Part shown: one piece after another, positions 48,281-59,590 of the stretch
How the letters are laid out: each line of letters starts with the position of its first letter
How positions within the stretch are numbered: the stretch's first letter is position 1
From: Antilocapra americana
Taxonomy: Eukaryota > Chordata > Mammalia > Artiodactyla > Antilocapridae
NCBI GenBank assembly: GCA_007570785.1
Contig: ML661900.1
Span: 8,564,039-8,628,038, forward strand
Direction of reading: 5' to 3'
DNA: 64,000 nucleotides
The notes under the pieces: generated by a model
Told to the model about the DNA's origin: nothing
Database searches by the model: none
The model's input: the letters and a program-made list of their open reading frames with translations, nothing else
Program-made: the position numbers and the translations under genes

Positions 48281-48539
48281 ATATGAATGGTATTGAAACA
48301 TGTATATTATTATATGTGAAACATATTGCCAGTCCAGGTTTGATGCATGAGACAGGGTGCTAGGGGCTGGTGCACTGGGATGACCCAGAGGGACGGGATG
48401 GGGAGGGAGGTGGGAGTGAAGTTCAGGATGGGGAACGCATGTACACCCATGGCGGATTCATGTCAATGTATGGCAAAACCAATACAATATTGTAAAGTAA
48501 TTAGCCTCCAATTAAAATAAATAAATTAAAAAAAAAAAC
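48281..48539 (+). mobile_element. Young L1 3' UTR insertion
   Basis: Plus-strand L1 end: ttgccagtccaggtttgatg, acccatggcggattcatgtc, gtaaagtaattagcctccaa, and an A-rich tail. Only a weak 6-bp repeat (aaggtg, 48275-48280 and 48540-48545) flanks it. The left edge is approximate. Confidence 0.87.
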
Positions 48540-48759
48540 AAGGTGTTGATTACCAGGGGAACAAAGAATGGCATGGGTATGTCTATTTTATGCAGAGGGA
48601 ATAACTTGGGCAAAAGATGTAATCATGGCTTAGCACAGAGTGTTCAATGCTTTCTATGTAATTTTACTAAAGTGCAAAGCACACAGGAAGAGATGAAGCT
48701 AAAGAGGGGACTGAGGGTAGTAAGACCATATACATACATGTTAAGAACTGTTGACTTTT

Positions 48760-49467
48760 CTTTTTTTTTTTTTCTTTTTTTTTTTTATTATTGTTTTTGC
48801 CATACATTGTCATGATATCACCATGGGTTTACATATGCTTCCCCTCCGGATCCCCCCTCCCTCCTCCCTCCCCCCCGGGAAATCTCGCTGCACCAGTCCC
48901 AAGCATCAATCCTGGGCTGGCGATTGATTAGACACATGACAATTAACATGCTTCAATGCCCTTCTCCCATATCATCCCACCCTTACCCTCATCCATAAAG
49001 TCCACGAGTCTATTCTATACATCTGTGTTCCTTTTGTTGTCTCCCATGTTGGGTTCTCGTTACTGTCTTTCTAAATTCCATATATATGTGTTAATATACT
49101 GTATTGTTGTTTTTGCTTCTGGCTTACTTCACTCTGGATAATGGGCTCCAGTTTCGTCCATCTGAGTAGAATTGCTTCAAATGAATTTTTTTTTTTAATG
49201 CTGAGTAATATTCCATTGTGTATATGTACCACAGCTTTCTTATCCATTCATCAGTTGATGGGCATCTAGGTTGTTTCCATGTCTTAGCTATTGTAAACAA
49301 TGCAGCGATGAACATTGGGGTACACGTGGCTCTTTCAATTCTGGTTTCCTCGGTGTATATGCCCAGCAGTGGGATTGCTGGGTCATATGGCAGGTCTATT
49401 TGCAGCTTTTTAAGGAACCTCCACACTGTTTTCCATAGTGGCTGTACTAGTTTGCATTCCCACCAAC
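48760..49467 (-). mobile_element. Young L1, ORF2 C-terminus and 3' UTR
   Basis: A 708-bp 5'-truncated L1 with a long poly-T on the left. A perfect 15-bp duplication, gaactgttgactttt, lies at 48745-48759 and 49468-49482. The minus-strand frame 49124-49426 encodes ORF2p C-terminal residues ([20 protein letters not shown], then [17 protein letters not shown]). It loses the normal frame late, after an A/T run near 49185-49197. Its 3' UTR variant (caccatgggtttacatatgc) matches 11660-11993, not 42264-42926. Confidence 0.94.
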
Positions 49468-50420
49468 GAACTGTTGACTTTTAGATTAACAGTCATATAA
49501 TCGAAATAATCTAAAACTAGATTAGTCAAATAATCTTAAACTCTTTTAGAAAAACAGGAGACTTAAAAGGATTTTAGGGAGATGGTTGATATTAGCTCTG
49601 TACTTTGTCAGTCTGTTGGCAGTGTGAGGGTAGATTTAAGGGGTCTGAGATATAAAATCAATAGTATATTTAAATATTCTAGACCAAAGAAGATGGAGGT
49701 CTAAATTGGTAGTCTGGATGCAAAAATAAAAGTGATTGTTCAAATGTAGTATATAATTGCTAGGTAAACTTATCCAGTAGGACTTGTAAATTAGGTGTAG
49801 GGGTAAAAAAAAAAGACCCAAGATTTCTGGCTAGATATTAGGATTATTGGTGGAACTGTAAATTAACAAATGGACTTTAGGAAAGAAAACAGTTTGGGAA
49901 GGAATATGAATTTAATTTTAGACATCTGACCTTCAAGACCCCTGAGATATCAAAATGGAGAGGTATAACAGTTAGGTAAGTGTGCGTGTTTAATATTTTT
50001 AAGAGAGATCATATTTAATGCTGTGACTTGAAATCATAAGTGCAGATAGGTAAAAGTCATAAAAATGGTAGAGATAATTTAAGGAGAAATTTAGTATAAG
50101 AAAACATTCACTGGAGAGTAGTTGAGTGTGCCAGAATTTAGGTGATGAAAGGAATAATTAAGACCAACATTATTTTGAAGTAAATTACAGTTTGATGTTA
50201 CGGAAATGATGGGAGCAGAAAGTTTTAAGCACATGGATGTGATCTGCAAAGTCAAAAACAGCAGAGGAGTCAACAGAAATTGCGACTGAAAATGTCTGTT
50301 GAATTGAGTCAGTGTGTCTGGATTAGGAGTAGATTTAATGGTGGCATACAGGAGATTACAGTGGACTGAGGAGGAAATGGCATGAGGGAGGGGAGTTATA
50401 AAATCCGAACATGCTGTCAG

Positions 50421-51764
50421 ACATTTAGTGTAAGAAGAATGTATGATATGTTGTCACTGATGAAAATGGAATGTAACCCACTTGTAAATTACCTTGTTTT
50501 TCTGCCACCTAATATCCAAAGTTTTATAATTTGAGTGCTGTTACTTGGTACAAGAGTTTTCCCATAAAATGAAGCCTTCTTTCAATAAGTGTGGGAAATA
50601 TGAGTACAGATTGTAAGTGCCAGACCATGTCTTTTATTTTATCCTTTTTTGAAAGTTGGTTTTGATATTTCTGATAGAAGAATTGGAAAGGATTTTATAC
50701 AATCTTGACTTTGTGTTTTTGAACCACTTTGAGTCATCTTCTGAAAAATTTCAGGCTGTAGGGCCAAACCTATGTTTGCTGGATTTTAATTAAATTATAC
50801 ATCTAAAAATCCCCAAACTACAGCTAGCTGTATCAGATGTCTCTGTTGGTTAACACAAAGGCAGTGTGTTTGATTTCTTTAAAATTTCTTGTTATTTTCA
50901 TTTCAACAAGTATGCCTTTGGTAGCTAAAATTAAGTCCAAAGTAACAGATTTCCTTCTTACTTCCTTTAATTTTTAAAAGGAAAACTTTTTGTAGACTCA
51001 CTGAGTTTACAGTTTACCAAATACTGTGTGTTACCTCCAACTACTTTACTTTTTTCTCCATAATTCTATTCCTAAACTTTACCGAATTCCTTCCAAACAT
51101 TAAGTTTAATCTTAAAATTTTCCAATCTCTTTTAAATGAAATGGTCTATTATTACTGTTACATAACATTGCTTCTATTTACCTAAACTTATTATTTTTTA
51201 ATTTAAAGAGGATTTTTAATACATAAACTGAAAATGTAATGAAAATGATCAACTTTTCACTTTATAGCTTGTCTTTTATTTATTCTTTGATTTGTAAAAT
51301 CTTTAAAACCTTCTTAGCTTCTCTGGTTTAATGTTTACTCTTAAATTTTTTAAAAACTTTTTTTTTTAATGAATACATAAGGAAACGAGGGAATTTAGGA
51401 GGGATGGAAATATAAATTGACTCCTTTGTGGTGGCATTATGCATTTGTAAAACGCATCAACTATATCTCAAAAAAGGATGGGTTTTATTGTATACAAGAT
51501 TTTACCTCAATAAACCTGAATTCTAATAATACCTCTTAAGTTCACATAATTAATTTGGGTATTGAAAATACATACAAAATATTGAGAGAGAAATTATCTA
51601 CCAAATATTAAACACGTTATAAAACTTCAGTGGAAGCAATATAGATGTGGTGCATGAATTGATACAAAGAACAATTGGGTAGATAGATGCAGAACTGCCT
51701 AATGCATAAATACATAACAATGCCTAAGAATTTAGTTCAGAATAAAAGAGTAAAAGCAAATGTG
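50421..51764. other. Unassigned AT-rich stretch
   Basis: No gene or repeat recognised. Confidence 0.45.
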
Positions 51765-51940
51765 TCAGAGTCAATTTGCCTCTGCTAGAATCCCAGCTCC
51801 AGGATTTACCTTTTATGTAGTATGAATTGATAAAATTCCAACTGTCTGTCCCTCAGTTTTATCTCCAGTTAAAAAATTAATTTTTTCTTCATTGCGGTCA
51901 TATAAAGATTAAATAAGATAGTTTAGGTAAAGCAAAGCTT
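51765..51940 (+). repeat. MIR SINE relic
   Basis: gctagaatcccagctccagg, atttaccttttatgtagtat, actgtctgtccctcagtttt, agattaaataagatagttta match MIR in order. Confidence 0.72.
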
Positions 51941-52447
51941 CTTATCCATGAGGTCCATGTACAGATTTAAGGGTCCAGAATTTGATGAAAAAATTACTTC
52001 TTCATTTTGATCAAGCTATGAACAAAATGCTATTTCTTCTAATCATAAATGTAGGCAATAAATCACAGTAGAATTAGGAGGAGCTGTGGCATCACTATTA
52101 GAAATCACAGGGGTTTTTTTGTACCACATTCCAGTTTTTTAGCAAATATCTCAAAATCTTTTTTGCATCCGTCATTAGCCAAAAGTATGATTTTTGTTAG
52201 ACCTACCAGCAGGTCACATGTCATTGAATGGACTGGTGAAATGTCAGGCAACTCCATACCCAGCAGTGATTCATCCGCCAAATGATGAGGTCAGGATATT
52301 TCATATCAGTGCCCCAGTCACATGGTTGTTTTGCAGCTCTCTGCCTACAATTATTTGTTGATTAACACAGAAAGGAGGTGATTCACTTTTATTATTTGTA
52401 TAAGTTTTCAAAATTGAGCAATTCAAGTGAGAATTTTTAACCCTGGT
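51941..52447. other. Unassigned stretch
   Basis: A block around 51950-52010 (tgaggtccatgtacagattt) vaguely recalls an old DNA-transposon or LINE relic, but I cannot assign it. Confidence 0.35.
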
Positions 52448-52457
52448 AGGATGGTAT

Positions 52458-52672
52458 GGGGCTCCCCTGGTAGCTCAGCGGTAAAGAACCCACCTGTCAA
52501 TGCAGGAGATGTGGGTTTGACCCCTGGGTTGGAAAGATACTGGAGAAGGAAACATCAACCCACTCCAGGATTCTTGCCTAGGAAATCCCATGGACAGAAG
52601 GATCCTGGTGGACAAAGGATCTACAGGTGTTGAAAGAGTCAGATATGACTCAGTGACTAAACAGCAACAGCA
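52458..52672 (+). mobile_element. Bov-tA SINE
   Basis: Plus-strand SINE (ggggctcccctggtagctca to tgactcagtgactaaacagc). An approximate 10-bp repeat (aggatggtat, agggtggtgc) may be its duplication. Confidence 0.92.
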
Positions 52673-52682
52673 GGGTGGTGCG

Positions 52683-54384
52683 TCCTTTTTTAACACGGGC
52701 ATTCATATAGACCACATTATCAACTTGTACCCTGTTGCTCTGGATTTGTGATTCTTCTTCATTCCGCACCTACTGGTTTTCTTCTTCCATTTAAACTTGG
52801 TTAGCATTAATTTATTATTATTATTTATTTTATGCAGTATGGAAGGGGCTGAAATTTTAACTTAGTCTCCTATGTTATTGGATATAGAGGAGCTTTCCTC
52901 CTTTTATCACATAAAATTTGTTTACTGGATTTCAAGTTTTGTGGATTTTCATCCAGTTAGATATTTTTTTAAATATACAATTTCACAAGTTCCTTACCTT
53001 CCTGTAGGTCTGCTTCTTTGGAAATATGTTTCCCTTTCCACTGCCTTCCTCTGGTCATGAAGTGCCAACACTTATGTGCTATTTATCCCTTTGCTCAGAA
53101 AAAGATAAATTCATAAGTGACATCAACTCAAAATTAAACTATATCTTGTTATTTCTGTAAATCTTGACTCCAAGAAACTAGAACTTTTAGAAGTGTTACT
53201 CCTAGCTTTATAAATCTAATGTTTTTTGAAAGAAAGTATTATTTGCCAAGAAGGCTCTTAATGAATCTGATTCATTCCCTCACAATCCTAGATTCTGGAA
53301 TTTCATAGGTCTGGTAAATTTAACAGGTACCTACTCTTCCCTACCAGTGTTCCCTCACAGATCCTGGGAGAGCAAGATTTCAATTCTCTGAGCTACCTTA
53401 AATTTTATGCCTTATGGAAACATGCTGTTATTGTGAGAATGTTCTGAGTCATCCCTAATCCACACGAGAAGATACTTTCTCTTGCTCTTTTAAGCACGTT
53501 TTTTTCCTGGAAAAAAAAAATGTTTTCTTGTTTCTGCCCTCCTCTGTTGTTTTCATCTAAATTTTTCTAATCTATGAATTATATTCTAAGAATATCATAA
53601 ATATGCAAAAAGTTGATAGGCCATCTCAGCATTCTTGATTGTCAGAAATAGAATAGTACTGACAGATTTAGCACCCCACACAGGCAAAAACATCCTTTGG
53701 TCCCAAGGAAAGATTTTTACCATATGGCACTCTGCTAGGCTGTGGAACTGAAAAGGTGCTCCAGAGTATTTATTGTAATTCAAGTACCATGAGAGTTTAA
53801 CTGATGTTTTATTCCCCTTTTAGTAAGAAATCTACTCAATGTTCTGTCTTTCTCTAGGCCTGGATCTCCTAACTGAGGATATAAATTTCTTAATAAGTAC
53901 TATTACATATATAATATCTATTCTGAAAAGAAAAGAAAATAGATGTCCTGAATCAATTAAAAGGATATCATGAGTAGAACTGAAAGAAATGTATAAGGTG
54001 AGTAGAGATTATACCAGGATGTTAACAGACAAAAGGTAAAGAGCGAAAAGGTCACTGAACAAATATTTTAATAATGCTTTATTGAAATTCCATCAGTTAC
54101 ACATTATTACCTTTACCATGCTGCAGAAACTTGGGAGGAATAATGTGAACAATGCTATTTATAATACAACAAACCTCAGCACCTCTAGGGCACACACCAG
54201 CCACCAAGCACTTTGCCACGGATCACCTGATTTCTTGACCTTACAACGTTGCTTTTCTTCAACAGAAGGAAGCTCTGTGCAGAGTCAAACTAAAATGAGC
54301 ATAACAAAGAGGGTTTTTTACTGTCAGGTCAGAACTATGAACTTCTTAATAGGAGTGTTAACATTTACTCAGTGACTCTATACA
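52683..54384. other. Unassigned stretch, no gene seen
   Basis: About 1.7 kb with no recognised repeat or coding region. Confidence 0.45.
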
Positions 54385-54560
54385 CAGAGACCATATTAAG
54401 AGATTTACATGTTTTTACTCATTTCATCCTCACACTAGACTGAGGTACATACCATCCATTTTTTATAGAAGAGAAAATTAACATATATAGAGATGAAATA
54501 ACTACATCAGTATCGTCCATGTAGTAAGTATATTTTTAGAATTTAATGTGAATGCCAGTG
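54385..54560 (-). repeat. MIR SINE relic
   Basis: agatttacatgtttttactc, atttcatcctcacactagac, tgaggtacataccatccatt, tttatagaagagaaaattaa follow the MIR reverse complement closely. Confidence 0.8.
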
Positions 54561-55707
54561 CTGTGTTGCCTCTTTAATGTCAGTCTTTTGTGGAAAAGTA
54601 AGGGGTGATGAGTGACACACTGAAGCCATGTCAAAAAGTGCAGTAGACTCTCGTAAACACCTGAGTGTATGTATTATTGCAATAGGATGCTCTGGTTAAG
54701 GTTAGGCAATCTCTCATTGGGAAAAGAGTGCTCATTTGTCAGGTGAGAGGGCAAGGCTTGAGCATGTGTGTCTAGCTGTTTTGAAATCCAAAGTGTTGTA
54801 TCATCTTTATTCTAGCCCAACCACTTTTTCAGAACGCTGCTTTCCATGTGAGTTGCTCACTGCACTGATTGGCAGGGGACACCACAGAAAAGGACAGTGG
54901 AAAGGCTGCTCATGTCTTGTTTGTCTTATGTGACTCAACGCAACCTAACCAGGACCCTTCAAACGCTGATGCGTTTATTACTTACCCCTAGCAGACCCAG
55001 TTGCTTACTGCAGTTCATGGGGTGGTAAGGGAGGATGGCATAAAAATACAGGGAAATATTTCTTCCGATTTTCTCAAAGTAGAAGTTTTCTATCCTGTGA
55101 GTCTCAATATAGGCCTATGAGTATTAGACATAATTTATAGTTTCAAAGTCTTTAACTCTGGGAAATGAAGATAATGGTGTATAAAACTAGGTAGCATAAT
55201 GTTTCTAATGGGAAACTTGTGTTCATATCAATTTGCAGTCCTCTGAGGATCTCCGCCAGATCTTCTCTGTGTCATTAGGCTTCCATGGCTATTAGGTGTG
55301 AGAGTCGATGCCATCACAATTCTATGCTCCTGAACAGGTTTTTTCACTATTATACTATGCATGCTGAGGGTGGGAAAAGGAAGGAGCATGTGGAACCAAC
55401 AAATACATCATAAGACTCATCATATTAAGCCTCAGCGACTACAGGGCAAAGTGTGAAAAATGGAACTCTGCGTTTTGGCTTTGAACTGTCATTAACTTCA
55501 TTTTTAAAAACTGTGATGATCTCTTCAGTAAACTGGAGGCAAGAGGAAACTTAAGTACTGAACTTTAACACACAGAAAATCCTGACAACTCTCCCTTTCT
55601 TTTTTATATCCAGAATCTGACTCCTTCTCACTTTCCTGTTTTTAAGACCCTGGATGAAGCTTTTATTACCTATAACTTGAAACACTGAGCTCCATAAAAC
55701 AATCAGT
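54561..55707. other. Unassigned, apparently unique stretch
   Basis: No gene or repeat recognised. The frame at 54736-54933 (65 codons) has no recognisable domain. Confidence 0.45.
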
Positions 55708-55715
55708 TTGAGTCT

Positions 55716-55868
55716 AAGTGAAGTGAAAGTCATTCAGTTGTGTCCAACTCTTTGTGACCCCATGGACTATACAGTCCATGGAATTCTCCAAGCCAGAATA
55801 TTAGAGTGGTTTGCCTGTCCCTTCTCCAGGGGATCTTCCCAACCCAGGGATCAAACCCAGGTCATCCA
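55716..55868 (-). mobile_element. Bov-tA SINE, 3' part
   Basis: Reverse-complement SINE from its 3' end to the middle (ggatcaaacccaggtc). It then stops at the poly-T of a retrocopy. Together with the pieces at 56471-56631 it forms a composite flanked by ttgagtct at 55708-55715 and 56632-56639. Confidence 0.85.
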
Positions 55869-56470
55869 CATTTTTTTTTTTTTGAAACAAAATGATTTTT
55901 ATCTCCTAACCCATGGCAAACATATGCATCCAATATGTACTTATCTTGCATACTCAGTCACAGATGACTCCCAAACTACAACCGCCTTGATGTATGAGCA
56001 GGAACTCAAAGTTACCTTAGTTGACATGGCAAATGCTCTTCAATGGACAACGTATGAATATATTGGTTTGGTGACAGCAGAATCTGACTGATTAGTTCTA
56101 TAAATTTAAAGTTTGGAAAAGCTACTACTTTCACATCTAACACTTTCTGACAACTAGGATGCAGTAATGTCAGCTTGTATTCCAGAGAAATTTCCTGTTT
56201 TTCTGGTGATGGAACCACTTATCTGCATCTGTTGGTATTGTGCAGGCAGACTCACATGGTGGTGGTAAAGCCTCCACAAAGGCTTTGGCAGCATCAGGAT
56301 CACACCGGAAGGGACTCTCAGACACCGTGGTGTTCATGCAGCTGATTCCTTTTCCATCGGTTTTCTTAGTCACTAATGCTCTCCAATAGTCACAAGTGAT
56401 TTCACTAATGTCAATTGCAAAGTTCCTATCTTTAAATTCTGCATTGAAAGCAAACTTGTTCTCAGGTTTG
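55869..56470 (-). pseudogene. Processed retrocopy of an unrecognised mRNA
   Basis: A minus-strand, intronless cDNA-like block ending in poly-A (the T run at about 55871-55881). Its upstream half stays open for about 100 codons (within 56170-56511) and has protein-like composition with spaced cysteines: NKFAFNAEFKDRNFAIDISE, ITCDYWRALVTKK, FRCDPDAAKAFVEALPPPC, DADKWFHHQKNRKF. The frame then meets a stop and about 300 bp of 3' UTR-like sequence. I do not recognise the parent gene. No canonical AATAAA is obvious before the tail. Its edges lie in SINE sequence on both sides. Confidence 0.65.
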
Positions 56471-56508
56471 CTGGTAGATTCTTTACCAGCTGAGCCACCA
56501 GGAAAGCC
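56471..56508 (-). mobile_element. Bov-tA SINE 5' end piece
   Basis: gtagattctttaccagctga followed by gccaccaggaaagccc is the tRNA-like 5' end of a reverse-complement Bov-tA. It abuts the 5' edge of the retrocopy. Confidence 0.8.
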
Positions 56509-56631
56509 CAAGAATACTGGAGTCTGTAGCTTATCCCTTCTCCAGGGGATCTTCCCAACCCAGGGATTGAACCCAGGTCTTTTGCATTGCAGGCAGATTC
56601 TTTACCAGCTAAGCTACCAGGGAAGCCTAGA
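56509..56631 (-). mobile_element. Second Bov-tA SINE 5' part
   Basis: Reverse-complement SINE from its middle (aagaatactggagtctgtag) to its 5' end (aagctaccagggaagcc). It lacks a 3' part. It differs at many bases from the matching part at 55780-55860, so it is not a recent exact duplicate. Confidence 0.85.
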
Positions 56632-56704
56632 TTGAGTCTGATGAAGTATAAATTTAACACAGACATTCCCCATCTCAAAAATGCAATAAATGCTAATTAA
56701 AAAA

Positions 56705-57300
56705 GTTGTATGCACCCCTAGATTCATTGCAGAACTATTTACAATAGCCAAGATATGGAAGCAACTTAAGTGTCCATTGATAGATAAATGATGAAAGAGG
56801 ATGTGGGGTGTATGTGTAATGGAATATTACTAAACCATAAAAAGAATGAAATCTTGCCATTTGAAGCCACATGGATGGGCCTAGAGAGTATTATGCTATT
56901 ATGTTAAGTGAAATATGTCAAAGGAGGACATATAGTATATAAACTCACGAATATATGAAATCTTAAAAAAAAAAGTAAAGCAAATGAACAAATAAAACAA
57001 AGCAGAAGCAGTTTCATAGATACAGAAAATGAACAGGTGGTTGCCAGAAAGGAGGGTGGGTGAATGGTCAAAATAGATGAAGGGAATTAAGAGGCACAAA
57101 TTTTCACTTAAAAACTAAGTGATGGGGATGCACTATACAAAATGGGAAATATAAATATAGTCAATAATATTGTAATAACTTTAAATTGTTAAAGGAGGTA
57201 ACTCCTTGTGGTGATCATGTGGTGATGTTTATAAATGTCAACTCATTGTATACCTGAAACTAATATATTATTGTATGTCAATTATACTTCAAAAAAAGAA
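56705..57300 (+). mobile_element. L1 ORF2 end and 3' UTR (intermediate age)
   Basis: Plus-strand L1 3' end: tgcagaactatttacaatag, ccaagatatggaagcaactt, gtaatggaatattactaaac, ccacatggatgggcctagag, and the 3' terminus tatacctgaaactaatatat with an A-rich tail. Stops are frequent. 5'-truncated. Confidence 0.87.
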
Positions 57301-57831
57301 AAGAAAAACTTCAATCCTGCTCCAAGTAAATCAGAAAAATGCCAAAGTCCTTTCAGTCTGCAGGAAGAAGGCATCACTTTTCTGACTTCGTTGCCTGTTT
57401 CATTTCCCCTTTGTCTGCTCCTGGTCATTTCTCAAATATTTCAGCTTGCTCCACTGCAGAGATTTTGAATTTTGGTTATCCTTCTACTGGAACACTTTTC
57501 TCTTAGATACCTGTGAAGGTGTTGACTTTTTCAATTCAGAACAGGGCCATCTCCCCTTCCCTTGCTACCCTTATATTTTGTATATATGTGTATACACATA
57601 TTTACATTCTCAAAAAAATTAAGGTAGCTTGAGTTCATAATATTAAAATATAAGTAGATAAATTATATTACCAATATTAACTATCATAATATTAATGGCA
57701 TCTTTATAATCAGTAAATTGGTTGGGAGATAATTGTTAAATATAATTATTCCATACTAAGTATGATATGTTCAAATATAAACAAAATATTTCATGGGAAG
57801 AAATGGTTTTATTTAGTTTTCATTTCTTTGT
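57301..57831. other. Unassigned stretch
   Basis: No repeat or gene recognised. In particular, the missing 3' part of the L1 at 58872-61690 is not here. Confidence 0.45.
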
Positions 57832-58851
57832 TGTTCAGTCACATAGTCGTGTCTGACTCTCTGACTCCCCTCGGACTGCAGCACGCCAGGCTTCTCTGAC
57901 CTTCACCATCTCCCAGAGCTTGCTCAAACTCACATCCATTGAGTCAGTGATGCCATCCAACCATCTCGACCTCTTTCATTCCCTTCTCCTCCTGCTTTCA
58001 ATCTTTCCCAGCATCAGGGTCCTTTCCAAAGTGTCGACTCTTTGCATGAGGTGGCCAAAGTATTGGAGCTTTAGCACCAGCATGAGCTCTTCCAGAGGAT
58101 GTTCAGGATTGATTTCCTTTAGGATGGACTGTTTTGAACTGCTTGAAGTCCAAGGGACTCTCAAGAATCTTCTCCAACACCACAGTTCAAAAGCATCAAT
58201 TCTTTGGCACTCAGCCTTCTTTATGGTCTGACTCTCACATCCATGCGTGACCACTGGAAAAACTGTAGCTTTGACTAGCCGGACCTTCGTTGGCAAAGAA
58301 GTAATGTCTCTGCTTTTTAATGCTCTGACTCGGTTGGTCATAGCTTTTCTTCCAAGGAGCAAGCGTCTTTTAATTTCATGGCTGCAGACACCATCTACAG
58401 TGATTTTGGAGCCCAAGAAAATAAAGTCTGTCACTGTTTCCATTGTTTCCCCATCTATTTGCCATGAAGTGATGGGACCATATGCCATGATCTTAGTTTT
58501 TTGAATATTGCTTTTTAAGCAAGCTTTTTCACTCTCCTCTTTCACTTTCATCAAAAGGTGCTTTAGTTATGCTTCACTTTCTTCTATAAGGGTGCTGTCA
58601 TCTGCATATCTGAGGTTATTGATATTTCTTCTGGCAATCTTGATTCCAGCTTGTGCTCCATCCATGACATCTAGCATGATATGCTCTGCACGTAAGTTAA
58701 ACAAGCAGGGTGACAATACACAGCCTTGACATATTCCTTTCCCAGTGTTGAAGCAGTGCCTTGTGCCATGTCCCATTCTAACCGTTGCTTCTTGACCTGC
58801 ATAGAGGTTTCGCAGAAGGCAGGTAAGGTAGTCTGCTTTCCCATCTCTTTA
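57832..58851 (-). mobile_element. BovB fragment with the window's longest open frame
   Basis: Minus-strand BovB from reverse transcriptase to 3' end (tgttcagtcacatagtcgtg at the left). The frame 57976-58554 is open for 192 codons in the C-terminal part ([68 protein letters not shown]). An adjoining frame, 58567-58776, contains GYADD-type residues NLRYADDSTL, the reverse-transcriptase active site. It is therefore less decayed than the other BovB copies but still frame-shifted and 5'-truncated. It abuts an L1 on its right. Confidence 0.94.
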
Positions 58852-59439
58852 TTTCTAGGTTGTGAATTATTTATTTACTTTTTTTTTAAAGTCTATTTTG
58901 TCTGATATGAGTATTGCTACTCATGGCTTTTACCATTTCCTAACTTTCAGTCTCTGTGTGTCTTTTGCCCTGAAGTGAATATCTTCTCAGTAGCTTATTG
59001 TAGATTCTTGTTCTTTTTTATGCCACCTGCCACTCCATATCTTTTGATTGGAGAATTTGTTCCACCAGTCCCTAACTTCTGTGTTACCAGGAACCAGTTT
59101 CACATTTTGTGCTTTCTATGTCCTAATTTACATTTACATGCTTATCCTTTTGCTGTTAACTTTAGTTGTAACCACTTTTATCATTTTTGTTGTTGTTGTT
59201 GTTTTCTAGAAGATATGTGTACTGGCTTAAGTGATTTTCAACCCTTTTATATATGTCTTCCATGCTATGATTTTCCTTTGCCTATAGATTCTTATTTCTT
59301 TTCTGTTTATCAAAGACCCTTTAATAATTATTTTAATTTAGGTTTAGTATTGCTGAATTCTTTTAGTTTTCCCTTGTCCAAGAAATTCTGTCTTTCACCT
59401 TTTATTATAAATGATGATATTGCTGGATAGAATATCATG

Positions 59440-59590
59440 GGGCTTCCCGGGTGGCTCAGATATTAATCTGCCTGCAATTCAGAAGACCCAGATTTGAGCC
59501 CTGGTTCAGAAGGTCCCCTAGAGAAGGGAATGGCTAGTAACTGCAGTATTCTTGCCCAGAGAGTTCCACGATCAGAGCAGTCTGGCAGAC
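59440..59590 (+). mobile_element. Truncated Bov-tA SINE in L1 ORF1
   Basis: Plus-strand SINE (ggggcttcccgggtggctca to ttccacgatcagagcagtct). Its 3' end is missing. It is inserted in the L1 ORF1 region. Confidence 0.88.

Larger units (their letters stand above)
48141..50420. repeat. Old mammal-wide repeat tract broken by L1s
   Basis: Outside the young L1s at 48281-48539 and 48760-49467, blocks resemble one long dispersed mammalian repeat: aaggttttctgaagaaggtg, gcttagcacagagtgttcaa, agacccaagatttctggcta, ttttagacatctgaccttca. I recognise the order but cannot name the family with certainty. The two L1s split it into three parts. Confidence 0.4.

Noticed and set aside
57301..57831. Remaining 3' half of the L1 at 58872-61690
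   Set aside because: The sequence here does not follow L1 ORF2, so the L1 does not continue across the BovB.
57976..58554. 192-codon open frame as a candidate host gene
   Set aside because: Its translation is BovB reverse-transcriptase C-terminal sequence, and the same sequence recurs in other fragments here.
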